Positions 12,401 through 21,908 of a DNA stretch of 64,000 bases are shown in pieces. Both the position numbers and the translations under genes were made by a program. Source of the stretch: an uncultured Gammaproteobacteria bacterium (GTDB lineage Bacteria > Pseudomonadota > Gammaproteobacteria > Eutrophobiales > Eutrophobiaceae); NCBI GenBank assembly GCA_951812995.1, contig CATOTD010000001.1, positions 124,001 through 188,000 on the forward strand, in the 5' to 3' direction. The notes below the pieces were generated by a model. It was not told where the DNA came from. It worked only from the letters and a program-made list of their open reading frames with translations, and did not search any database. Position 1 is the first letter of the stretch, and the number at the start of each line of letters is the position of its first letter.

Positions 12401-13318
12401 CATAAAAAATGGTCTACTACCAGTTTCGAGATGCAAGCATTGCGCGACAATCCGGCCTGCGCAAAACAGGAATTTGCCGACCTTGGCAATAGCGATGACA
12501 CGGGTTTATTTGTTGATACCACCTTTACGCTCGATAGTAATCCACTCGTTTTTATCAATACTGGCGCGCCACCAGAGATAGCGATATTGCGCGAACAAGG
12601 CATCAACGGGCAACTGGAAATGGCCGCCGCCTTTGATCGCGTCGGGTTTGAATGCGTCGATATCCACATGCAAGACCTCATTGATGGCCGCATCAATCTT
12701 GATTCATTCAATGGACTGGTCGCTTGCGGTGGATTTTCCTATGGCGATGTTTTAGGTGCCGGCGGTGGTTGGGCAAAGACTATTTTGTATAATGACCGGC
12801 TCAGCACAATGTTTGCGTCATATTTCAACCGCACAGACACTTTCGCATTGGGTATCTGCAATGGTTGTCAGATGATGTCGCAACTGCGGGACTTGATCCC
12901 GGGTGCTGCAACATGGCCTGATTTTCTGCGTAATCAATCTGAGCAATTTGAAGCCCGCCTCGTGATGGTTGAAGTCATGCCATCACCGTCAATATTATTG
13001 CATGGTATGGCAGGCTCCAAGATCCCGGTGGTGGTCGCACACGGCGAAGGGCGTATTGCAACGGCGGCCACAACAACCGCTACGCTGCGTTATATCGATA
13101 ATAGTGGAAAACCGACCGTCACGTATCCACACAACCCCAATGGTTCTGCCAACGGCTTAACCGGCTTTACCAATGACGATGGCCGTGTCACGATCATGAT
13201 GCCGCATCCAGAACGTGTGTTCTTGCGTAAGCAATACTCTTATTTGCCGCCCGCCTGGAATAACGAATACAGCCCGTGGATAAAACTATTCCTCAATGCA
13301 CGAAACTGGCTTGCTTAA
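9464..13318 (+). CDS. purL: Phosphoribosylformylglycinamidine synthase
   Basis: A 1284-residue single-chain (large type) FGAM synthase, comparable to the 1295 residues in E. coli. It converts FGAR to FGAM in purine synthesis using glutamine and ATP. It shows the [15 protein letters not shown] motif, the [20 protein letters not shown] ATP/substrate region, two AIR-synthase-like halves ([16 protein letters not shown] and [11 protein letters not shown]), and a C-terminal class I glutaminase domain with [11 protein letters not shown] (nucleophilic Cys) and MMPHPERVF (His and Glu). The start at ATG 9464 gives the normal N-terminus ([13 protein letters not shown]). It lies 115 bp downstream of the purB fusion, another purine gene in the same direction. 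Confidence 0.97.
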   Translation: [1284 protein letters not shown]

Positions 13319-13451
13319 CAGCAAAGGCCGTTTTGTCGTAAGTGTAACGTTGCCGCAGTCTAAAACGCATGTATTCAGACTTGGCATAGCTGAAATTCAT
13401 TCAGATCTTCTGCTAGACTTCAGCCAAACAACATGCTTTTAATCGTCTATT

Positions 13452-13994
13452 ATGAAAAAATACAGACACATCTCAGATGAAGACAGCGCCCTGTTTCGTA
13501 AGGTAGCGGGCAATACCAAACCGCTGAAACAAGATAATTTCATTGTCCCAAAACCAAAACCAAACATGCGGCAGTCTACAACAGCAACCGATAATGCGGC
13601 CGCTATGGAAGCGATAAGACTTGACGATTTTGACGCTGATGTGTTGGCGGGAGGCGATGAATTGTGTTATGTCCGCGCTGGCATTCAAAAAAAAATATTA
13701 AGAAAATTGCGGCGTGGGGATTATGAAATTGAAGCGGAACTAGATCTGCATGGCATGACGGTTGAGATGGTTAAAACAGAACTCGCGGGCTTCCTGGAGC
13801 AATGCGCCGCCAACTCTCTGCGCTGCGTTAAAATCATTCATGGCAAAGGGCGAGGTTCAATAGACCAGCAGCCGATTCTTAAAAATAAAGTCAATCAATG
13901 GTTGCGAAAAATAGACATAGTCTTGGCATTTTGCTCGGCAAAAGCGGCCGATGGTGGGACTGGTGCAATGTATCTGTTATTAAAACGTGTCTGA
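13452..13994 (+). CDS. Smr/MutS-type endonuclease domain protein
   Basis: 180 residues. The C-terminal half is an Smr domain with the LDLHGMT and IIHGKGRGS motifs that characterise nicking endonucleases and ribosome-collision factors of the SmrA/SmrB type. The N-terminal portion (HISDEDSALFRKVAG...LKQDN) resembles the extension of the E. coli YfcN/YdaL proteins. I cannot decide between SmrA-like and SmrB-like function. It stands alone, 133 bp after purL. No clear terminator is visible on either side. Confidence 0.85.
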   Translation: MKKYRHISDEDSALFRKVAGNTKPLKQDNFIVPKPKPNMRQSTTATDNAAAMEAIRLDDFDADVLAGGDELCYVRAGIQKKILRKLRRGDYEIEAELDLHGMTVEMVKTELAGFLEQCAANSLRCVKIIHGKGRGSIDQQPILKNKVNQWLRKIDIVLAFCSAKAADGGTGAMYLLLKRV

Positions 13995-14275
13995 CCGATT
14001 GTACTTGCAAACATGACAATCAGCACGGCAACGCGGATTAACCCGTAATGCGCCGGTAATGCGAGAGAACAGCAAGACACCCACTACCGACGTATTTTAG
14101 AAACACCGCACAGCCCGACAAAGAATAGTTGATGCCGTGAACTGGAAACCTGGCGAGTATCAGCAGGCTTGCAATCACGATAGTTTATAATTAACACTGG
14201 TGGCGTACTATCAAACAATGCAGGCAGGCTACCTGATTTGTCTTAACTGTTATTGAGCCAGATACTGGGGAAAAT

Positions 14276-14461
14276 ATGACATACGAAAGCCATGATTTAA
14301 AGAAATCGATAGAGTCTGATGACTATCAGGAGTGCTCTGAATTTGTGGTGTCTGCTATTCAATCAATAATGCAAGACGCAATGGATAGGGGAAACAATAA
14401 GATAGTTATCAACACTAAGGAACCTCTGATTAATGCCATAATATGCCATAATCTACGATAA
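14276..14461 (+). pseudogene. Short ORF of unknown function interrupted near its 3' end by IS-alpha
   Basis: The ORF starts with ATG after a GGGGAAAAT ribosome binding site and encodes MTYESHDLKKSIES..., acidic, with no family I recognise. After 47 codons it runs into the left end of IS-alpha copy 2 (14419), which supplies the rest of the annotated 61 codons. Joining the two flanks of the IS and removing the element would give ...INTKN-stop, a 49-residue protein, so only the last two codons were displaced. It may still make a nearly normal product with an altered tail. Confidence 0.45.
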
Positions 14462-15476
14462 TACCGCAAGGTTTTAAGTAAGGGTGAAAAGATGCAACAA
14501 AAAAGCCTGGCAGTATCTGGATTCGAGAAATACCGCAAGCAGACACGCAAAGAGATATTTCTCGAAGAGATGAATCAGCTCATTCCCTGGCAAGCGCTGA
14601 CTGCAGTAATTGAGCCTCATTACCCCAACCCCTGCTGGTCGCCGTCCGGTGGGCATGGAACCCGTGCCAGATGCAACCACCCGCTGTAAATTCCGTCATC
14701 TGCTGGAGGAGAACAACCTCGGAGTTGCCCTGTTTGATGCTGTTGCCGTCTATCTGGAGGAAAACAGCATGAAAGTATCCAGAAGGCACTATTGTTGATG
14801 CGACCATCATCAATGCGCCTACCGCCACCAAGAACAAAAGCAACACCCGTGACCCTGATAGGCATCAGACCAAACAAGGCAAGCAATGGTACTTTGGCAT
14901 GAAGGCACACATCGGTGTGGATAGCAAAACCAAACTGATACACTCTGTTGCTGCCACACCAGCCCATGTCCACGACTCACAGGTACTTGGAGGCCTACTG
15001 CATGGAGAAGAGACCCGTCTTTGGGGAGATAGTGCCTATGCGGGTCAGCAATCCGTACTCAAGGATAATGACCCCAAGGCAAAAGACTACACCCAGGTCA
15101 AAGGCGCACGTCACCGCAAACTGACCGAACAGGACAAGGCTAAAAACCGGCACAAATCCAAAGTCCGTGCCAAGGTTGAGCATGTCTTTCATATCATGCA
15201 GCGACAATATGGATTTACCAAAGTCAGATTCAAAGGGCCAGGCAAGAATGCGAACCACCTGTTTGCCCACTGTGCCCTGATTAATCTTATGCTATCAAAG
15301 AAACAATTATTACGGCTATCAGTGGCTTAGTACGCCTGGAATAGGGGCGATAGCTGAAAACAGTAGGCCGGGACAAGAGAAATGAAAGAGAGTAATGAGC
15401 AAGACGTTCAATGCTCGCTACTATCGAGCACAGTGATGCCCACTTGCTTGAAAATCCTTAATTGATCAGATGTTCC
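14419..15476 (+). mobile_element. IS5-group insertion sequence, IS-alpha copy 2
   Basis: Bounded by GGAACCTCTGATTAAT at the left and GGAACATCTGATCAATT (reverse complement) at the right. Flanks read CTAA and TTAA, compatible with a short TAA-type target duplication. About 125 bp shorter than copy 1 because of an internal deletion in the transposase gene. Non-coding terminal segments match copies 1 and 3 closely. Confidence 0.92.
14492..15330 (+). pseudogene. IS5-family transposase, multiply disrupted (IS-alpha copy 2)
   Basis: Three lesions are visible against copies 1 and 3. A 5-nt deletion after YPNP shifts the frame (also in copy 3). An internal deletion joins GGCATGGAAC directly to CCGTGCCAGA, removing about 40 codons; its ends fall on a GGAAC direct repeat. 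A one-base insertion lies in the KVSKGTIVDATI region. The rest, including WGDSAYAG and KVEHVFHIMQRQYGF, is preserved in pieces. It cannot make a functional transposase. Confidence 0.93.
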
Positions 15477-15670
15477 TTAAGAATTAAATCAGACTAAAAT
15501 TCAAGATAGATCAAGTCATTCAACAGATATGCAACATGCAGTTTGTAATAAAATTTACGTATCAAAAACTTTGCGGTCTATCACATTTCATGACCAAAAT
15601 AATGATGAATTCTGTTATGTCACAAGTTATAATTATACCTCAATAATCTTAAGCTGGAGTTCTGCAAAGT

Positions 15671-15991
15671 ATGTCAGATGAAGTTGACAACACATACGAT
15701 AACGACTTGGTTGTGCAAGAGGAAAAGCCACGGCTCAAACGACCCCCATTATACAAAGTCGTCATTCTCAATGATGACTACACGCCCATGGAATTTGTAG
15801 TACACATACTAGAATCATTTTTCTTGATTGATCGAGAAAACGCTACCCGCATCATGTTAGAGGTTCACACACACGGCAAAGGCGTATGTGGCATATTTAC
15901 CCATGAAATCGCAGAAACCAAAGTATCGCTGGTTAATGACTACTCACGAGAACACCAGCATCCGCTGCTTTGCACAATGGAACAAGCCTGA
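15671..15991 (+). CDS. clpS: ATP-dependent Clp protease adaptor ClpS
   Basis: 106 residues, standard ClpS length. The conserved core [19 protein letters not shown] contains the N-degron pocket Asp residues, followed by [23 protein letters not shown], the ClpA-binding and pocket helix region. ClpS delivers N-end-rule substrates to ClpAP and blocks SsrA-tagged substrates. It lies 12 bp upstream of clpA, the conserved operon arrangement. A TGGAG ribosome binding site precedes the ATG. Confidence 0.97.
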   Translation: MSDEVDNTYDNDLVVQEEKPRLKRPPLYKVVILNDDYTPMEFVVHILESFFLIDRENATRIMLEVHTHGKGVCGIFTHEIAETKVSLVNDYSREHQHPLLCTMEQA

Positions 15992-16003
15992 AAGGAAACC
16001 AAT

Positions 16004-18274
16004 ATGCTTGATAAAGAATTGGAACAAACACTAAACAATGCATTCCAGGAAGCAAGAGAACAACGTCATGAGTTTATGACTGTTGAACATCTTTTGCTTG
16101 CCTTGCTTGACAACCTGTCGGCCACGAACATACTAAAGGCGTGTGGGGCGAACCTGAATAGTCTACACAGTGATCTGGTAAGTTTTATACAAGAAAACGC
16201 GCCTGTCATCGACAACGATGACGATGATGACTACGATACGCAACCTACTTTAGGCTTCCAGCGGGTCTTGCAACGTGCCGTCTTTCATGTGCGGTCTTCT
16301 GGCAAGAAAGAAGTATCAGGTGAAAATGTTTTAGTTGCTATCTTTGGAGAGCGTGAATCACACGCGGTCTATTTTCTAAGCCAGCAAAATATCGCTCGGC
16401 TGGACGTTGTCAACTATATCGCGCATGGCATAGCCAAAATAAACGATGATGATGACGAAGACAACATCAACGAGATTGACGAGGATTCTCAAGCGGATGA
16501 CACCGCGACCGGCCCCCTTGACACTTACGCTGTTAATCTAAATGAAGCGGCTAGGCAGGGAAAAATTGACCCTCTAATTGGTAGGCAAGTTGAAACCCAG
16601 CGAACGATTCAAATATTGTGCCGTCGCCGTAAGAACAACCCGCTGTACGTGGGTGAGGCAGGTGTCGGAAAAACAGCCATTGCCGAAGGCCTGGCAAAAT
16701 TGATTGCCGATGGTGATGTGCCCGAGGTGTTGCTGGACTCGGTCATTTACGCACTTGATTTAGGGGGCTTGTTGGCCGGTACAAAATACCGGGGAGATTT
16801 TGAAAAACGCCTAAAAGGTGTCATTAAGCAATTAAAAAAACAACCCGGTTCTATCCTGTTCATTGATGAAATTCATACCATCATTGGCGCAGGTGCTGCC
16901 TCTGGTGGTGTGATGGATGCCTCCAATATTATTAAACCCGTGTTGGCATCGGGTGAGTTAAAATGTATCGGCTCTACCACCTATCAAGAATATCGTGGCA
17001 TCTTTGAAAAAGATCGCGCGTTAGCAAGACGCTTTCAAAAAATTGATGTTGCTGAACCGTCTATTGATGAAACCGTTAAAATTCTTGAGGGCTTAAAATC
17101 ATGCTTTGAAGAGCACCATCAAATCCGCTATACGCATCAAGCATTGCGCATCGCAGCCGAACTCACCGAACGCTACATTAGCGACCGTTTCTTGCCTGAC
17201 AAGGCAATAGATGTGATTGATGAGGCTGGGGCCGCACAACAATTATTGCCACCTGCAAAACGTAAAAAAACGGTGGGCGTGATGGATATAGAAAATATCA
17301 TTGCCAAGATTGCGCGTATTCCAGCCAAAAAAGTCACGGCTTCTGATAAAAATATCATCAAGAAACTTGAACGCAATCTCAAGATGGTTGTATTTGGGCA
17401 AGACGAAGCTATCAATACACTTTCTAATGCGATAAAGATGTCCCGTTCGGGATTGGGCAGTCCTGAAAAACCGATAGGCAGTTTTCTTTTTGCAGGCCCC
17501 ACCGGTGTCGGTAAAACCGAGGTCACCCGCCAGCTTGCAATACAAATGGGTGTAGCGTTAGTGCGCTTTGATATGTCTGAATACATGGAACGTCATACTG
17601 TTTCCAGACTAATTGGCGCACCGCCTGGTTATGTTGGGTTTGATCAGGGCGGCCTACTCACCGATGCCATAAACAAACAACCCCATTGTGTCTTATTGCT
17701 TGATGAAATCGAAAAAGCACATCCGGATGTATTTAATATCCTGTTGCAGGTATTTGATCGTGGCACCTTGACCGATGCTAATGGGCGTAAAGCAGATTTT
17801 CGCAATGTCATTATAGTCATGACCACCAATGCTGGTGCGGAACGCATGAGCCGTGCCTCCGTCGGTTTTACCACACAAAACCATGCGGGTGATGCCATGG
17901 TGAGCATAAAAAAAATATTCAGTCCCGAGTTCAGGAACCGTCTGGATGCAATTATTCAGTTCAATGCGTTGGATAAAAGAACGATTGCTAATATCGTAGA
18001 TAAATGCCTCATTGAGCTCGAAGTACAGCTTGATGAAAAGAAAGTCACTATTGATGTTACCGATGAAGCGCGTGAATGGCTTGCCATTCACGGCTACGAC
18101 AAGGTCATGGGCGCACGGCCCATGGCGCGCTTGATTCAGGAAAAAGTTAAACGCGCGTTAGCGGAAGAACTACTATTTGGCAAACTTGAACATGGGGGGC
18201 ATGTTGTTGTTGCGCTAAAAGATGATGCTATTGTGATTGTAATAAAAGAGGAAGCACTCACGGATGCTGTATAA
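16004..18274 (+). CDS. clpA: ATP-dependent Clp protease ATP-binding subunit ClpA
   Basis: 756 residues, the family's normal size. It has an N-terminal double Clp repeat domain (MLDKELEQTLNNAF..., the ClpS docking site), an acidic linker rich in Asp, then AAA+ module 1 with Walker A GEAGVGKTAIAEGLA and Walker B ILFIDEIHTIIGAG, and AAA+ module 2 with GPTGVGKTEVTRQLA and VLLLDEIEKAHPDVFNILLQ. It unfolds substrates and feeds them into the ClpP protease. Its AAGG-type ribosome binding site lies in the 12-bp gap after clpS. It converges on argA with a 25-bp gap and no obvious hairpin. Confidence 0.98.
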   Translation: MLDKELEQTLNNAFQEAREQRHEFMTVEHLLLALLDNLSATNILKACGANLNSLHSDLVSFIQENAPVIDNDDDDDYDTQPTLGFQRVLQRAVFHVRSSGKKEVSGENVLVAIFGERESHAVYFLSQQNIARLDVVNYIAHGIAKINDDDDEDNINEIDEDSQADDTATGPLDTYAVNLNEAARQGKIDPLIGRQVETQRTIQILCRRRKNNPLYVGEAGVGKTAIAEGLAKLIADGDVPEVLLDSVIYALDLGGLLAGTKYRGDFEKRLKGVIKQLKKQPGSILFIDEIHTIIGAGAASGGVMDASNIIKPVLASGELKCIGSTTYQEYRGIFEKDRALARRFQKIDVAEPSIDETVKILEGLKSCFEEHHQIRYTHQALRIAAELTERYISDRFLPDKAIDVIDEAGAAQQLLPPAKRKKTVGVMDIENIIAKIARIPAKKVTASDKNIIKKLERNLKMVVFGQDEAINTLSNAIKMSRSGLGSPEKPIGSFLFAGPTGVGKTEVTRQLAIQMGVALVRFDMSEYMERHTVSRLIGAPPGYVGFDQGGLLTDAINKQPHCVLLLDEIEKAHPDVFNILLQVFDRGTLTDANGRKADFRNVIIVMTTNAGAERMSRASVGFTTQNHAGDAMVSIKKIFSPEFRNRLDAIIQFNALDKRTIANIVDKCLIELEVQLDEKKVTIDVTDEAREWLAIHGYDKVMGARPMARLIQEKVKRALAEELLFGKLEHGGHVVVALKDDAIVIVIKEEALTDAV

Positions 18275-18299
18275 ACCCCATTTTGAAACATGCACGCAT

Positions 18300-19616
18300 T
18301 TATAATGACTTAAGCAGGATTTTTGCATTACGCTGGTAATTGTAGGCTTTTTGTTTTTCGACGGGTAAGGCGTTGATTGCTGTTTCGACAAAGCCTCTTT
18401 CTATAAACCAATGCGCTGTTTGTGTGGTCAATACTATAATTTCTTTCGCGCCTGTCGCTCGCGCTTGTGATTCAATATATTGGTATAACATCTCACCCAT
18501 AAACTGATTTTGATAATCGGGATGCACTGCCACACAGGCCAATTCCATTATCTTTTCTTCTGCATATTCATGCAATACAGCGCAGGCGATGACAGTCCCA
18601 TCACGAACCAAAACAACATAATTATCAATATCCATTGCAATTTGCGCTACCGAGCGTTGCACAAGTATGCCATTTTGATCTAAAGGTGCTATTAGTTCAT
18701 AGATGCCAGTTATGTCATTAACATGCGCCTGACGAACCGTATCGAATGGCGTATGGGTTAATAATGTGCCTACGCCATCAAGTGTAAAAAGTTCTTGTAA
18801 AAGGCTACCATCCGTATTTTGCGCAATATAATGGATACGCTTAACACCAGCTTCACAGGCCTTGATGCCTTGCGCAAATGCAGTAGGTATTTCATCCATA
18901 CTACATGGACTATCAGCGTCCAGTTTCTTTTTAGCTTCTGCACAAGTAATTTGCCTTATTGTTTCGCCATTTTCATCTTGCAAAATTTGATCACTATTAA
19001 ACATAATGAGTTTATCTGCCGCCAGGTCGATAGCGACTTGTGTTGCAACTTCAATGGAACTCAGGTTGAAAATCTCGCCTGTGGCGGAATAACCCAATGG
19101 GGTTATCAAAACTATTTCACCCGCGCCAAGTCGCGTATTGATGGTTTCTTTTTCTATACTGCGCACCCTGCCGGTTAGTTTCAGATCAACACCATTAAGG
19201 ATGCCATAAGGTCTGCCTGTGACATAATTGCCCGAGGCAACCTTGATGGCCGAGTCTGCCATAGGCGAGTTGGGTAACCCCATGGACAACAAGGCTTCAA
19301 TTTTAATTTTCACATCACCCACTGCTTGCGTGACACTGCTGATTGAAGCCTCGTCTGTTACACGTAAAGCCCCGCAATACGCTGGTTTTAGCTTTCTTTC
19401 CTTTAATAATTGATCTATCTGCGGTCTTGCGCCAAAGACAACAATCAGTTTTATCGCCAGGCTGTTTAACAAGGCAAGATCATGTATTAAATTAGAGCAG
19501 CCTGCAGACGCAACAATATCACCGCTCATTTGCAAGACGAAAGTCTTGCCATGGTGTGCATGTATATAGGGTGCTGCGTTTCTAAAGCACTTTACAAAGG
19601 CGTTTTTATCTTCCAC
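18300..19616 (-). CDS. argA: Amino-acid N-acetyltransferase (N-acetylglutamate synthase)
   Basis: 438 residues with the classical ArgA architecture. The N-terminal amino acid kinase-like domain (arginine-sensing; IKLIVVFGARPQIDQLLKER, GEIVLITPLGYSATGEIFNL) spans about 1-290. The C-terminal GNAT acetyltransferase domain has ELACVAVHPDYQNQFMGEML as the acetyl-CoA-binding motif. It catalyses the first step of arginine synthesis and is normally feedback-inhibited by arginine. It follows argE on the same strand with a 9-bp gap, so the two probably form an operon with argE first. Confidence 0.96.
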   Translation of the reverse strand: MEDKNAFVKCFRNAAPYIHAHHGKTFVLQMSGDIVASAGCSNLIHDLALLNSLAIKLIVVFGARPQIDQLLKERKLKPAYCGALRVTDEASISSVTQAVGDVKIKIEALLSMGLPNSPMADSAIKVASGNYVTGRPYGILNGVDLKLTGRVRSIEKETINTRLGAGEIVLITPLGYSATGEIFNLSSIEVATQVAIDLAADKLIMFNSDQILQDENGETIRQITCAEAKKKLDADSPCSMDEIPTAFAQGIKACEAGVKRIHYIAQNTDGSLLQELFTLDGVGTLLTHTPFDTVRQAHVNDITGIYELIAPLDQNGILVQRSVAQIAMDIDNYVVLVRDGTVIACAVLHEYAEEKIMELACVAVHPDYQNQFMGEMLYQYIESQARATGAKEIIVLTTQTAHWFIERGFVETAINALPVEKQKAYNYQRNAKILLKSL

Positions 19617-19625
19617 TTTTTTAGT

Positions 19626-20801
19626 TTATTGTTTTGGCTGACAAAAATGAATCAGTAGCTTTGATAAGATATTTATCATCGGTTCAATTCTGTCAATCTG
19701 TAAAAATTCATTCGGTTGATGTGCGACATCAATATCGCCCGGGCCAAGGATAACGGTTTCTAATCCCATCGCATTAAAAAATGGGCCTTCTGTACCAAAT
19801 GCAACTGAACTTGAATTTTGTTGTGTTATCTTTTCGCTCACTTGAATGATCTCACTATCAATAGCAGTCTGCATGGGTGGTATCCCATCAAATATCGTGT
19901 TGAAATTGAGTTTCAAGTCCGAATCTGCCAGTGCAGTTCTTACAACACGCCGCATTTTTTCTTTTAATGCTGATATATCCATGCCAGGCAACATTCTAAG
20001 ATCGATTACCAACTCACAATTTGCACAAATACGGTTCGCGCTGTCACCACCTTTGATTTTGCCAAAATTCAAGGTTGGTACAGAAACTTTAAATTCATTA
20101 TTTTGAAACTCAACCTGTAATTCATGGCGCCACTGTCGTAGTGCATTGATGACATCGTTCATCCCTTCTAAAGCACTATTTCCTAGGGTCGGATCGCTGG
20201 AATGGCCAGAACGTCCTTGAATATGAATCGTTTCGAGAATAATACCTTTATGAATATGTCTAGGTATGAGTCCAGTGGGCTCGCCTATAATACAAAAACG
20301 CCCCAATATCGTATTTGCTTGCTGTATCGCACGCGCACCTGACATCGTACTTTCTTCATCTGCGGTGGCGACGACGGTAAGTGGTTGCTTAAATTTTATA
20401 TCAGGCAATCTTTTCAGGGTTTCAAAAATAATAGGAAAAAAACTCTTCATGTCGGCCGTGCCGAGACCATAATAATTGTCATCTGCTTTTGTCAGCGTAA
20501 ACGGATCGCTATCCCAACCCTTAGCATCATAAGGGACGGTATCAGTATGGCCTGATAAAACCAGACCAGCATTATTGTCGGGCTGATGCCCGCTACCTCC
20601 CCGACGGGCAATAAGATTACATTTTTCCGGATGAGCACTGACTGGCATAATCTCGCAGGTAAAATCAAGCTCAGCCAGATAATTGGCAAGCACATCAATG
20701 ACCGCGCGATTACTCTGATCGTGTTCTGGATCGATGCAACTAACAGAAGGCAAACGGATCAATTCGGCAAAGCAATCCTCAAATTCAGGTGTTTTTCTCA
20801 T
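19626..20801 (-). CDS. argE: Acetylornithine deacetylase
   Basis: 391 residues, an M20-family metallohydrolase that removes the acetyl group from N-acetylornithine in arginine synthesis. Metal-site motifs: LVLSGHTDTVPYDAKGW, YGLGTADMKSFFPI, VATADEESTMSGA (catalytic Glu), and IGEPTGLIPRH. The dimerisation domain begins near HKGIILETIHIQGRSGHSSDP. The ORF track extends upstream to 20897, but family homology starts at MRKTPEFEDCFAELIRLPSVS, so I used the ATG at 20801. A 92-bp internal piece of this gene recurs at 23571-23662. Upstream is a 192-bp intergenic region shared with the divergent rdgC. Confidence 0.95.
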   Translation of the reverse strand: MRKTPEFEDCFAELIRLPSVSCIDPEHDQSNRAVIDVLANYLAELDFTCEIMPVSAHPEKCNLIARRGGSGHQPDNNAGLVLSGHTDTVPYDAKGWDSDPFTLTKADDNYYGLGTADMKSFFPIIFETLKRLPDIKFKQPLTVVATADEESTMSGARAIQQANTILGRFCIIGEPTGLIPRHIHKGIILETIHIQGRSGHSSDPTLGNSALEGMNDVINALRQWRHELQVEFQNNEFKVSVPTLNFGKIKGGDSANRICANCELVIDLRMLPGMDISALKEKMRRVVRTALADSDLKLNFNTIFDGIPPMQTAIDSEIIQVSEKITQQNSSSVAFGTEGPFFNAMGLETVILGPGDIDVAHQPNEFLQIDRIEPMINILSKLLIHFCQPKQ

Positions 20802-20993
20802 GCGTTTTATTTTAACACGCCAAGCAAGACTCACCAGGCAAGACTGGCCGTAACAGATTGTAGCGTGCCAGAGGCGCACGCCGACCACGGCGGACACAAA
20901 CCGGATCGCACTCGCACCCGGCTCGATATTCTCCTTGCTTGTATGTGAACAGACACGGGATAATGAATCTTTTTTCGACGCTATAAAAATAAT

Positions 20994-21893
20994 ATGTGGT
21001 TCAAAAATATTAGAATTTACCGCTTTACCAGAGACATTGATCTGACACCTGATACGTTGGAGGTAGCCTTACATCAACAAGACTTCACGCCTTGTACAAA
21101 TATGGATTTTTCCCGCTACGGCTGGGTTGCGCCGTTGGGCAAAGACAATACGCAATATACCCATAGCTGCGGTGCTTACACCATGATCTGCGCCCGTAAA
21201 CAAGAAAAAATTTTACCGCCAGCCGCAATCAATGAGATGGTTGAGGAAAAGATCATTGATGTTGAAACAGCACAAGCGCGCCGCGTTTACCGAAAGGAAA
21301 AGCATACAATTAAGGAAATGGTCATGAATACGCTGTTGCCGCGTGCGCTTACGCGCTCGTATCTGGTTTATGCCTATTTTGATATAAAAAACAAATTGCT
21401 GATCATTGATTCTGCCAGCTCGAATAAAGCAGAAGAGTTTATGGATCATCTGCGTGCTACCTTGGGTAGTTTGCCGGTAGTGCCGCTTAAGTGCCAGGGT
21501 GATGCGGCTACTGTCATGACACATTGGCTCCAAGATAAGCCACCCAATAATTTCGAACTTGATAATGAATGCGAATTACAAAATCCAAGGGAAAGCAAAA
21601 ATATTATCCGTTGCAAGAATCAGGAACTGGAAAGTGCCGAGATTGTAAACCATCTAAAAGCAGGCAAACGTGTTACTCAATTGGCCTTGATTTGGCGTAC
21701 TGCAATGCGTTTTGTTATCAATGATGATTGCTCGATTAAACGCTTACGCTTCGAGGATATTATCGAAGAACAAGCGGCAGATGATAATAACGACCGAGCC
21801 ACGCAGTTTGATCAAGATTTTGCGTTAATGAGTTTGCAAATACACGAACTCATTACAGCATTACTTGAAGCGTTTGGTGGTCTGGAAAAATAA
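20994..21893 (+). CDS. rdgC: Recombination-associated protein RdgC
   Basis: 299 residues, typical RdgC length (about 303 in E. coli). Characteristic stretches are MWFKNIRIYRFTRDI, the YGWVAPLGKD segment, EMVEEKIIDVETAQARRVYRKEK, and DFALMSLQIHELITALLEAFGG at the C-terminus. RdgC is a ring-shaped DNA-binding protein that limits RecA access to DNA. It is followed after 15 bp by the truncated maf gene. Confidence 0.96.
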   Translation: MWFKNIRIYRFTRDIDLTPDTLEVALHQQDFTPCTNMDFSRYGWVAPLGKDNTQYTHSCGAYTMICARKQEKILPPAAINEMVEEKIIDVETAQARRVYRKEKHTIKEMVMNTLLPRALTRSYLVYAYFDIKNKLLIIDSASSNKAEEFMDHLRATLGSLPVVPLKCQGDAATVMTHWLQDKPPNNFELDNECELQNPRESKNIIRCKNQELESAEIVNHLKAGKRVTQLALIWRTAMRFVINDDCSIKRLRFEDIIEEQAADDNNDRATQFDQDFALMSLQIHELITALLEAFGGLEK

Positions 21894-21908
21894 GACTAGG
21901 TTGTCGCC

